From NCBI GenBank assembly GCA_030627065.1, contig DAOUSV010000024.1, forward strand, positions 1 to 14,155: DNA of 14,155 nt. Direction: 5' to 3'. Both the position numbers and the translations under genes were made by a program. The DNA comes from Piscirickettsiaceae bacterium (GTDB lineage Bacteria > Pseudomonadota > Gammaproteobacteria > Nitrosococcales > Methylophagaceae). Positions 7,408 through 13,540 of the stretch are shown here, in pieces; within the stretch, counting starts at the first letter, position 1; each line of letters opens with the position of its first letter. Under the pieces are notes generated by a model, which was given only the letters and a program-made list of their open reading frames with translations, was not told the DNA's origin and searched no databases.

Positions 7408-8292
7408 ATGAACTTATCTCACAACAGCCATAATCAGTTAGCCATTATTTGTATATTGTTTTCAGCCAGTATGTGGGGGCTGATTTGGTATCCATTACGG
7501 CTACTTAATGATGCCGGTATGCCAGCGGTATGGAGCTCACTTATTATGTATTTGGCGGCCGCTGTTTTGGTGATTCCTGTGCTTTATCGGCAATATGAAA
7601 CTATATTACAGTTTCGTTCAGATCTTATTCTATTAGCTATTGCGGCAGGAGTTACTAATGTTGCTTTTGTTATTGCCTTGATTGAAGGTGAGGTGATGCG
7701 GGTGATGTTATTGTTTTATTTATCACCGTTATGGACAGTGTTACTTGGGCGTTGGTGGTTAAAGGAGACATTATCCTTACCAGCGATGCTCATGTTAGCA
7801 GTTGCTATGTCAGGTACGCTGATTATGTTGTGGAACCCTGAACTTGGTTTCCCGTGGCCACATAATCTAGCTGAAGCATTAGCGTTACTAGCCAGCATTG
7901 CCTTTTCGGTTAACAATGTCTTAGCGCGTAAATTAGCATCAGTTCCAATGGGTGTAAAAACAGCCGTAATTTGGTGGGGAGTTGTTGTCGCTTCAATTAT
8001 TGTGTTGCTGTTTCAACTGTCCGCGATTCCTGATGTATCGTTGTCCGTATGGGCAAGTGCATGGTTATTAGGTTGGGGGGGCATTGTGATTATGACGGTG
8101 GCTGTTTTATATGGAGTTGCCAGAATGCCCGTTTATCGTTCTTCCGTTATTATGTTGTTTGAACTGATTGTTGCAGCAATTGCAGCGTGGTATTTAACTA
8201 ATGAAGTCATGACCATGCAAGAGTGGCTCGGTGGCGGTTTGATCTTGTTAGCAGGTTACGGTGTTGCTCGTGCTGAAATGAATGAAACTTAA
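7408..8292 (+). CDS. EamA/DMT-family transporter
   Basis: A 294-residue polytopic inner-membrane protein of the drug/metabolite transporter superfamily, with two EamA repeats of about five helices each. Helices are recognisable at roughly residues 11-30, 39-59, 72-92, 95-112 and 119-139 (repeat 1) and 152-170, 180-205, 213-236, 243-264 and 270-287 (repeat 2). MWGLIWYPLRLL in helix 1 is the usual signature position; the second repeat includes SIAFSVNNVLARKL and PVYRSSVIMLFELIVAAI. Transporters of this family move amino acids, nucleosides or other small metabolites, usually outward; substrate cannot be told here. AAGG at 7397-7400 lies 7 bases before the ATG. The VOC gene follows after 15 bases and is probably co-transcribed. 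Confidence 0.9.
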   Translation: MNLSHNSHNQLAIICILFSASMWGLIWYPLRLLNDAGMPAVWSSLIMYLAAAVLVIPVLYRQYETILQFRSDLILLAIAAGVTNVAFVIALIEGEVMRVMLLFYLSPLWTVLLGRWWLKETLSLPAMLMLAVAMSGTLIMLWNPELGFPWPHNLAEALALLASIAFSVNNVLARKLASVPMGVKTAVIWWGVVVASIIVLLFQLSAIPDVSLSVWASAWLLGWGGIVIMTVAVLYGVARMPVYRSSVIMLFELIVAAIAAWYLTNEVMTMQEWLGGGLILLAGYGVARAEMNET

Positions 8293-8307
8293 TGAGGACT
8301 TAAATAA

Positions 8308-8697
8308 ATGATTAAATCGATTGCACATGCTAGTTTTTTGGTGGCAGATTTGGACGTATCACTGATATTTTATCGTGATGTCTTAGAGATTAAGCAAAAT
8401 ATGGAACGGCCAAACTTTCCATTTGAGGGTGCATGGTTAGATCTTAATGCCGAGGGCCAGCAATTACATTTGATGAAATTACCTAACCCCGATTCTATGG
8501 AAGGGCGACCTGAACATGGCGGCAAAGATAAACACATTGCATTAGTTGTTGATAACCTTGATACAGTGGCTAAAAAGTTAGAAGCCGCTGGTGTTAAAAT
8601 ATCACGTAGTAAATCAGGTCGAGCCGCGTTCTTCTGTCGTGATCCTGATGGAAATGCATTGGAATTCTCAGAAGATTTCACACCTACAAAAGTGTAA
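8308..8697 (+). CDS. VOC-family (glyoxalase/dioxygenase-fold) protein
   Basis: A 129-residue vicinal-oxygen-chelate protein with two beta-alpha-beta-beta-beta modules. Module 1 runs from SIAHASFLVADLDVSLIFYRDVL, module 2 from HIALVVDNLDTVAKKLEAAGV to RDPDGNALEFSE. Plausible metal ligands are H7 (or its neighbourhood), H54 (QLHLMKL), H76 (DKHIALV) and E119 (NALEF). That places it among metal-dependent members such as glyoxalase I, fosfomycin thioltransferase and extradiol dioxygenases, but the substrate loop (PNPDSMEGRPEHGGKD) does not assign it. GAGGA at 8294-8298 precedes the ATG by 9 bases. The preceding transporter gene suggests a shared metabolite or detoxification role (inference). Its 3' end faces nnrS, and a possible FNR-driven RNA from 8842 would run antisense to it. 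Confidence 0.88.
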   Translation: MIKSIAHASFLVADLDVSLIFYRDVLEIKQNMERPNFPFEGAWLDLNAEGQQLHLMKLPNPDSMEGRPEHGGKDKHIALVVDNLDTVAKKLEAAGVKISRSKSGRAAFFCRDPDGNALEFSEDFTPTKV

Positions 8698-8731
8698 GGA
8701 TTTGCAACAAGAAATCACCTTTCAATGACTT

Positions 8732-8778
8732 ACAGAGTTACTCACATTATCTGTGGATAACTCTGTGAGTAACTCTGT
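8732..8778. repeat. 47-base perfect-arm hairpin with inner stem
   Basis: Outer arms ACAGAGTTACTCACA (8732-8746) and its exact complement TGTGAGTAACTCTGT (8764-8778) enclose a second stem TTATC/GATAA (8747-8751 and 8756-8760) with loop TGTG. The only unpaired bases besides the loop are a one-sided CTC bulge (8761-8763), giving 20 bp in all. There is no T run on either side, so it is not a standard Rho-independent terminator. A REP-like element, a cruciform, or a Rho-type or processing structure are all possible. Confidence 0.85.
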
Positions 8779-8784
8779 GAGAAA
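8738..8784. promoter_or_regulatory. DnaA-box cluster on 12-bp direct repeats
   Basis: TGTGGATAA (8752-8760) is the complement of the consensus DnaA box TTATCCACA, a perfect match. Two degenerate copies follow at exact 12-base steps: TGTGAGTAA (8764-8772, two mismatches) and TGTGAGAAA (8776-8784, three mismatches). An opposed copy TTACTCACA lies at 8738-8746. The underlying unit TAACTCTGTGAG is perfectly duplicated at 8758-8769 and 8770-8781. DnaA binding is inferred from motif match only; about 0.1 perfect boxes would be expected by chance in the whole window. Confidence 0.5.
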
Positions 8785-8848
8785 TCGCTAAGTATCTATT
8801 ATGTAACAGTCTAATTCAAAATGGTCAAAAAGTAACCACCCAAACAAT

Positions 8849-8854
8849 CTTATA
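8849..8854 (-). promoter_or_regulatory. Leftward -10-like element downstream of the FNR-type site
   Basis: TATAAG, five of six to TATAAT, on the leftward strand. A start near 8842-8843 would place the FNR-type palindrome centre (8884.5) at about -41.5 to -42.5, the class II activator position. No protein starts downstream within 150 bases, so the product would be an RNA reaching toward and antisense to the VOC gene. Predicted from spacing only. Confidence 0.4.
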
Positions 8855-8877
8855 AATTTCAATACCTTATGTTATGA

Positions 8878-8891
8878 TTGATGGTAATCAA
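8878..8891. promoter_or_regulatory. FNR/DNR/NNR-type binding site, perfect palindrome
   Basis: TTGATGGTAATCAA matches the FNR/Anr/Dnr/Nnr consensus TTGAT-N4-ATCAA at all ten defined positions, and the flanks extend the dyad by one base pair (8877/8892). Proteins of this family sense oxygen or NO. The site lies downstream of the nnrS stop, not before a known gene, and overlaps an IHF consensus, so its function is uncertain. Confidence 0.6.
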
Positions 8892-8898
8892 TGACTTA
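8886..8898 (+). promoter_or_regulatory. IHF consensus match
   Basis: AATCAATGACTTA fits WATCAANNNNTTR completely. It shares ATCAA with the FNR-type palindrome, so the two readings may compete or be one site. IHF sites are short and AT-rich, and a match by chance in a window this size would be unsurprising. Confidence 0.3.
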
Positions 8899-8988
8899 GC
8901 CGTGATAGTTGTGACAGTTTTGTAACAGTAGTTGCTAAAAGTGAATAACTTTCTTCATGTCAAGAATAATTTGTACTTTTTTCGAATA

Positions 8989-10188
8989 TTATCCAGGTTG
9001 CCCGTCCGCTCTAGCTTTGATGAAGATCATGACATAATTTACAAAAAATAATGTAAATGCAATAATCCAAAGTAGCTGTGCTGTCCCTATCAAGTGTAAG
9101 TACAAGTTTGGTAAGAATATTGGCAAAATAACGCGAATTACAGCGCCTAAAGATAGGCAAATAAATACCCATTTTAGAATGGCTGGTGGCTCGTTTATAT
9201 TTCGGCCGGTATGACCGAGAGAAATACGAGACATCATACCCAGAGTCATAATACCAATACCGCCATAAGTGAAGGCATGAAGTGGTAAGGATGTTGGATA
9301 TAGTTCAAAGAAGTTAAGTGCTTTTAGGGAAAAACCGAGAATAAAAAAACCATAGCCGATAAATAAGCTATATAACAGCGGTTTGTGCCACACACCTTTA
9401 GTATGCCATCCCCAAAGACGAATACTATGCATAACGGCAAGCACAAGCGCAAGTAAGGCTGTTAATAGTGCTTGATTGAAAAATACATCGGACAGCCATA
9501 GCGCGGCAAAGAGTAATAAGCTAGTATTATCAATAAATACCCAGTTTTTAAGCTGAACTTTGTAGCCGACACCGCGTTCGATGAAAAAGGGCATCACACG
9601 ACGAGATAAGATAAAGATAAATGCCATAATTAGGTAAACGCCAGAGAACAAGCCCCATGACACGCCTTGGTTTACAATATGGAACACACCTAGATAATAT
9701 AAAATATCAGCGGCGGTAAGCAGTAATAACACCAATATAATAAGTAGTTGTCGCCATTGTTTTACTTTAACAATCGGATGTAATACGGCTAATGTAAAGC
9801 CGAGTAAAAATGTGAGATCAGCAATCATCGCCCAATCAAAAAGTAGGGATGATCCAAAGAGTGGTAAGGCGCGCGCTAAGATCCATGTTGAAACTAATAA
9901 TATTAAAGGTATACCGCTAATTGTTGGTACGCCTGTCCAGTTTCTCACTGCGGTGAGTAAGAAGCCTGCTACAACTGCAGCCCCATAGCCAAATACCATT
10001 TCATGTCCATGCCATGCGATGGGAGTGATATTGCTAACGGGGAGTGTCCAGCCAAAGCTGTAGCTTGCCATCCAAAGTACAGTGACGATAATTGAAAACA
10101 AACTGGCGAATAAGAAAAAGGGTCTAAAGCCTAATTCAAATAAGGCAAACTGTTTAACTGGTTGTTGATTGAATGGAGATTGTTGCAT
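8989..10188 (-). CDS. nnrS: NnrS family membrane haem/copper protein
   Basis: A 399-residue, about 12-helix inner-membrane protein of the NnrS family. NnrS proteins were found in denitrifiers, carry haem and copper, and help relieve nitrosative stress; the biochemical reaction is not settled. Signatures are ALFELGFRPFFLFAS at the N-terminus, AWHGHEMVFGYGAAVVAGFLLTAVRNWTG (residues ~58-86) with the conserved His pair, and LHAFTYGGIGIMTLGMMSRISLGHTGR near residue 315. Its ATG overlaps the ttcA stop by one base (TAATG), preceded by AAGGGAAGG, a strong ribosome site in the last ttcA codons. It is the last gene of mobAB-moeA-ttcA-nnrS. Pairing with molybdenum-cofactor genes suggests nitrate or NO metabolism. 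No terminator is evident right after the stop. Confidence 0.95.
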   Translation of the reverse strand: MQQSPFNQQPVKQFALFELGFRPFFLFASLFSIIVTVLWMASYSFGWTLPVSNITPIAWHGHEMVFGYGAAVVAGFLLTAVRNWTGVPTISGIPLILLVSTWILARALPLFGSSLLFDWAMIADLTFLLGFTLAVLHPIVKVKQWRQLLIILVLLLLTAADILYYLGVFHIVNQGVSWGLFSGVYLIMAFIFILSRRVMPFFIERGVGYKVQLKNWVFIDNTSLLLFAALWLSDVFFNQALLTALLALVLAVMHSIRLWGWHTKGVWHKPLLYSLFIGYGFFILGFSLKALNFFELYPTSLPLHAFTYGGIGIMTLGMMSRISLGHTGRNINEPPAILKWVFICLSLGAVIRVILPIFLPNLYLHLIGTAQLLWIIAFTLFFVNYVMIFIKARADGQPG

Positions 10189-11057
10189 TAACCTTCCCTT
10201 GATAATGGAGGAAATTGTTTATCATCATAATTTTGATCTTCTTCTCCTGACGGAGCTTTTCGATGTTGTTCTAAATCTTTGAAGTTAAATAGCTCGTTAT
10301 CTGCCAATTGTGATGGTGATATGTTTTGTAAACTTCGGAAGATGTTTTCTAAGCGACCGGGCTGTTGATTTTCCCATCCTTGCAGCATTTCTTTGATTAC
10401 TTGTCGCTGCATATTCTCTTGTGAGCCACAGAGGTTGCAGGGAATAATAGGGAATTGTTGTGCTTCAGAATAACGAATAATGTCAGATTCACGACAATAA
10501 GCTAGAGGGCGAATGAGAATGTTAGTCTTATCATCACTTAATAATTTAGGTGGCATTGCCTTGATTTTACTACCATAAAACATATTGAGAAATGCTGTTT
10601 CAATAATGTCATCGCGGTGATGACCGAGTGCAATTTTAGTAATACCATTTTTTCGCGCATAACCATAAAGAGAACCACGACGTAGGCGAGAACAAATACC
10701 GCAGGTTGTTTTACCTTCTGGTACTACTTCCTTCACAATACTATAAGTATCTTTTTCAATAATATGAAAAGGTATATCGAGCGTAGCTAAATATTCAGGC
10801 AAAATATGTTCAGGAAAGCCCGGTTGTTTTTGGTCAAGATTAACAGCAATGATCTCAAAATCAATCGGTGCATGTTTTTGCAAGTTCATCAATATATCGA
10901 GCAAGGTATAGCTGTCTTTGCCGCCTGACAAACATACCATCACTTTATCGCCATCTTGAATCATATTGTAATCAGCAATAGCTTGCCCAACATGACGGCG
11001 CAGACGTTTCTTTAATTTATTAAATTCACGTGTTTTTTTACTTAGATCGTTGAGCAT
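10188..11057 (-). CDS. ttcA: tRNA 2-thiocytidine(32) synthetase TtcA
   Basis: ATP- and [4Fe-4S]-dependent enzyme that thiolates cytidine 32 of some tRNAs in the cytoplasm. The PP-loop is SGGKDS at residues 44-49 (adenylation of the cytidine). Cluster cysteines are C119 and C122 (TTCGICSRLRRG) and C210 in PCNLCGS, with C207 beside it. GHHRDD (145-150) is the second family motif. The 289-residue length is shorter than E. coli (311), mainly at the N-terminus. Its ATG follows the moeA stop without any gap (TAAATG), and nnrS overlaps its stop, so translation is coupled on both sides. The C-terminal tail (HRKAPSGEEDQNYDD) is hydrophilic and family-typical. The cluster is oxygen-sensitive, so expression with nnrS and Mo-cofactor genes makes physiological sense (inference). 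Confidence 0.97.
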   Translation of the reverse strand: MLNDLSKKTREFNKLKKRLRRHVGQAIADYNMIQDGDKVMVCLSGGKDSYTLLDILMNLQKHAPIDFEIIAVNLDQKQPGFPEHILPEYLATLDIPFHIIEKDTYSIVKEVVPEGKTTCGICSRLRRGSLYGYARKNGITKIALGHHRDDIIETAFLNMFYGSKIKAMPPKLLSDDKTNILIRPLAYCRESDIIRYSEAQQFPIIPCNLCGSQENMQRQVIKEMLQGWENQQPGRLENIFRSLQNISPSQLADNELFNFKDLEQHRKAPSGEEDQNYDDKQFPPLSREG

Positions 11058-12320
11058 TTAGATAAGACCTGAAAAGGGTTGTACAGAAACAAGTGTATTT
11101 GGCTTTATACCATCACACTGTTCATCAAGAAGAATAAAACAGTTTGCCACACTCATTGAACGCAAGATGCCTGAGCCTTGTTCGCCAGTCGTTTTAACCT
11201 GGATCAGACCATGTTCATCTGCAAACAAAATGCCGCGCTGAAATTCATAACGACCGGGGCGTTTTTTAATAGTGCTGACACAAGGCACTTTCATTAACTG
11301 TTTAGCTTGGCTAGTTTGCCCTGAAAGTTGTTGTAATGCTTCACGAACAAACTGATAAAAAGTCACCATAACAGAAACTGGGTTACCAGGAAGACCAAAG
11401 AAAAGTGTGTTGTTAATCGTACCAAAGGCTAAAGGCCTGCCGGGTTTCATGCGTATCTTCCAAAAATCAACGTGACCAATCTCAGCTAATAATTCTTTAA
11501 TATAGTCGGCATCACCGACAGAAACACCACCTGATGTTAATACAACATCCGCTTGTTCTGATGCAAGCTGTAAGGTGTTACGTAGGGCTTCTTTTTGATC
11601 TGGCACCACACCTAGATCTAAAATATCAACATCTAAGCGTTTTAACATTCCATAAAGTGTATAACGATTACTATCGTAGATTTGTCCTTCTTCTAATGTG
11701 TCACCAATAGAGCGAAGTTCATCACCGGTTGAGAAAAAAGCAACACGGAGTTTTCTATACACAGTGACTTCACCGATACCTAATGAGGCAATCAGCCCAA
11801 GATCAGCAGCTGTTATTTTATGACCTACGGGTAAAACTGCCTCACCTGTTTTTAGATCTTCACCAGCATAACGTACGTGCTGTGTAGCTTGGTGACTACC
11901 ATGAACAGTAATAAAACCATCTTCTCCAGTTTTTACCTGCTCTTGCATAATTACGGTATTGCAGTCAGCAGGCATCATTGCACCAGTCATAATCCGAATA
12001 CATTCACCGTGTTGGATTCTTCCTGTAAAAGGTTGGCCAGCAAAGGCTGTTCCTACTTGCTTGAGTGTAAAGGAATTAGTAGTAATATCGGAACTATGAA
12101 TAGCGTAACCATCCATTGCCGAATTATCATATGGTGGCACATCAATTGGTGAAATAATAGCTTGATGCAATATGCAACTTAAGGCATCACGTAAGGCTAA
12201 TTGTTGCCATACTTCAACCGGTGATAGTAATTTTGCGATATGTTGTCGTGCTTCTTGAACGCTTAATGTATTTACTTCGTGGGTATCAGCACAGCTTGCT
12301 TGGGGCGTGAATTTAGCCAT
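11058..12320 (-). CDS. moeA: Molybdopterin molybdotransferase MoeA
   Basis: Inserts molybdate into adenylylated molybdopterin to give the active molybdenum cofactor. At 420 residues it is close to E. coli MoeA (411). Domain order is visible: N-terminal PPYDNSAMDGYAI (residues 62-74) and RIMTGAMMPADCNTVIMQE; then the MogA-like domain with FFSTGDEL, DSNRYTLYGML, LTSGGVSVGDADYIKELL and MKPGRPLAFG; then FFGLPGNPVSVMVTFYQFV and a beta-rich C-terminal domain. AAGGA lies in the last codons of the upstream mobA-mobB gene, 11 bases before the ATG; the gap is 7 bases. Followed by ttcA with no gap. A separate MogA is not in the window; it may be elsewhere. Confidence 0.97.
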   Translation of the reverse strand: MAKFTPQASCADTHEVNTLSVQEARQHIAKLLSPVEVWQQLALRDALSCILHQAIISPIDVPPYDNSAMDGYAIHSSDITTNSFTLKQVGTAFAGQPFTGRIQHGECIRIMTGAMMPADCNTVIMQEQVKTGEDGFITVHGSHQATQHVRYAGEDLKTGEAVLPVGHKITAADLGLIASLGIGEVTVYRKLRVAFFSTGDELRSIGDTLEEGQIYDSNRYTLYGMLKRLDVDILDLGVVPDQKEALRNTLQLASEQADVVLTSGGVSVGDADYIKELLAEIGHVDFWKIRMKPGRPLAFGTINNTLFFGLPGNPVSVMVTFYQFVREALQQLSGQTSQAKQLMKVPCVSTIKKRPGRYEFQRGILFADEHGLIQVKTTGEQGSGILRSMSVANCFILLDEQCDGIKPNTLVSVQPFSGLI

Positions 12321-12327
12321 AATTAGG

Positions 12328-13434
12328 TTATCCTTTTATGATGAACTGCTGGATATAATCGGCTATTTCATCAATATTATTAAGGTTTAATTGCTCAATA
12401 TTTGTTGTTAACGTTTCATCACTTGCTATGGCAATAATGGAATGATCATCGGGATGAAGTAAGGGTTTAGCTAAACTTGGGCGATATAATTCGATTTTAG
12501 GTATTACTTCATGTTTGAACCCTTCCACTAAAATAATATCGATATTATTACAGTTTAATCGAGGAATGAGATCGGCTAAGCAAGGATTTTGTAATTCCTC
12601 AGTTTGCACTTCCATTAAGGCCATTAAGCGACTAGAAGAAACCAAGACTTGATTTGCACCTGCTTGGCGTATTTCATAACTATCTTTGCCTGGAATATCA
12701 ATATCAAAGCGGTGGTGGGCATGTTTAATAACAGCAACAGTAATGTTTTTTTCTTTTAGTTTAGGAATAAGTTGGCGTAATAAGGTTGTTTTCCCCGTGC
12801 CACTAAAGGCGGCAAAGCCAAGCACAGGAACGGGCGTTTGAACTGTCTTGGAATAAGCGACAATATCATCAGGGTTATTGAAGTTAATAAAAGAATCGAC
12901 TTGATCCGAGAAATCAACAATCGCTAATTTGTATTGAGATAACCATAAATCAATTTTACGGTCTCCTTGTTTAAGATAGGCCGCAAGATCATCTTCAAGA
13001 TGGCAGGGTATTAAACAAAAAACAGGTTGTAATCGAACACCATCATGGGCGACAGCAATATCGGCTTGTTCACTAAGTAATGTTTCCATCATCCGCTGGC
13101 GAAGTTGGCTTGATATATTAGGAGAATCGCATGGTGCGGTTAATATATAGTCAGTCTCAACAGATTGAATCGCCGTTAACATGCCGGCCAAAGGGCCAAA
13201 AAACCCATCAATACTATCGCTAATAACAGGGTAGCCAAATGCTTGGTATTGTTCAATATTACGGTTGGCATTGATTATTAAAGAATCAACTTGTCTGCTA
13301 AGAATATCAATAGCACAGTGAATTAAAGGTCGCTGTTGATAGAGCAATAAGCCTTTATCGTCACCACCCATGCGACGAGCTTTACCTCCAGCAAGGATGA
13401 CAGCGGTTATTGATGGATTTGATGATATATTCAT
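12328..13434 (-). CDS. mobAB: Fused MobA-MobB, Mo-cofactor guanylyltransferase and GTP-binding adaptor
   Basis: One 368-residue chain joins two enzymes. Residues 1-195 are MobA, which transfers GMP from GTP to molybdopterin to make the guanine-dinucleotide form: VILAGGKARRMGGDDKG (12-28), APCDSPNI, and FINFNNPDD at its end. Residues ~202-368 are MobB, a P-loop GTPase that aids this step: AFSGTGKTTLLRQL with K215, then VAVIKHAHHRFDIDIPGKDS and IILVEGFKHEVIPKIELYR. The linker is short (KTVQTPVP). Such fusions are known in other bacteria. No stop or frameshift separates the parts. The ATG 13434 has no Shine-Dalgarno (bases before it read ATAGCACCTC), which is odd for an operon head; the next Met (M22) is inside the nucleotide-binding loop, so it is not an option. 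First gene of the leftward operon. Confidence 0.96.
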   Translation of the reverse strand: MNISSNPSITAVILAGGKARRMGGDDKGLLLYQQRPLIHCAIDILSRQVDSLIINANRNIEQYQAFGYPVISDSIDGFFGPLAGMLTAIQSVETDYILTAPCDSPNISSQLRQRMMETLLSEQADIAVAHDGVRLQPVFCLIPCHLEDDLAAYLKQGDRKIDLWLSQYKLAIVDFSDQVDSFINFNNPDDIVAYSKTVQTPVPVLGFAAFSGTGKTTLLRQLIPKLKEKNITVAVIKHAHHRFDIDIPGKDSYEIRQAGANQVLVSSSRLMALMEVQTEELQNPCLADLIPRLNCNNIDIILVEGFKHEVIPKIELYRPSLAKPLLHPDDHSIIAIASDETLTTNIEQLNLNNIDEIADYIQQFIIKG

Positions 13435-13457
13435 GAGGTGCTATTTTAGCATTTTAA

Positions 13458-13485
13458 TGATTGTTAAATCTAAATTTTACAATCA
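13458..13485. promoter_or_regulatory. 28-base operator-like palindrome between mobAB and the protease gene
   Basis: Arms TGATTGT (13458-13464) and ACAATCA (13479-13485) are exact complements. After one T-T mismatch the symmetry continues with AAAT/ATTT around a CTAA centre. It lies 23 bases before the leftward mobAB start and 55 before the rightward protease start, a classic position for a regulator of divergent genes. I cannot name the protein. Its leftward strand holds only an FNR half-site (TTGAT), not a full site. TAAAAT (13448-13443, leftward) is a possible -10 for mobAB. Confidence 0.5.
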
Positions 13486-13540
13486 AAGAATAGTGTGAAA
13501 ATGCTAAATTTCTACCACCAATATAAATAGAGAGTAAACA

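Larger units (their letters stand above)
8698..8988. other. Signal-rich intergenic region between convergent genes
   Basis: 291 bases with no credible protein: on both strands only a few short frames without ribosome sites. It holds the 47-base hairpin with DnaA-box-like repeats (8732-8784), a -10-like hexamer (8849-8854, leftward), an FNR/DNR-type palindrome (8878-8891), an IHF consensus (8886-8898) and TGTRACAGT copies (8802, 8910, 8921). I see no canonical U-tailed terminator for either converging gene. This density is unusual for a gap that should need only terminators. Confidence 0.7.

Noticed and set aside
8370..8681. Open frame of 103 codons opposite the VOC gene
   Set aside because: It is rich in Ser, Arg and Pro with no family pattern and no ribosome site; it mirrors the strongly supported VOC frame.
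8732..8778. Hairpin read as an integron attC site or a standard Rho-independent terminator
   Set aside because: It lacks the GTTRRRY/RYYYAAC core sites and any integrase nearby, and has no T run on either strand.
8935..8963. Leftward TTGACA (8963-8958), a consensus -35 box just after nnrS
   Set aside because: The hexamer 17 bases downstream is TTTTAG, only three of six to TATAAT, and no gene follows; probably chance in AT-rich DNA.
11877..12152. Open frame of 91 codons opposite moeA
   Set aside because: It lies entirely antisense to conserved MoeA motifs and has no recognisable domain or ribosome site.
12790..12860. MobA-MobB read as two genes joined by a sequencing error
   Set aside because: The frame runs unbroken through a short linker with both domains complete, and such fusions are known in other bacteria.
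13458..13490. Full FNR site upstream of mobAB
   Set aside because: Only one half (TTGAT) is present; the second half at the required spacing reads AAATT, not ATCAA.
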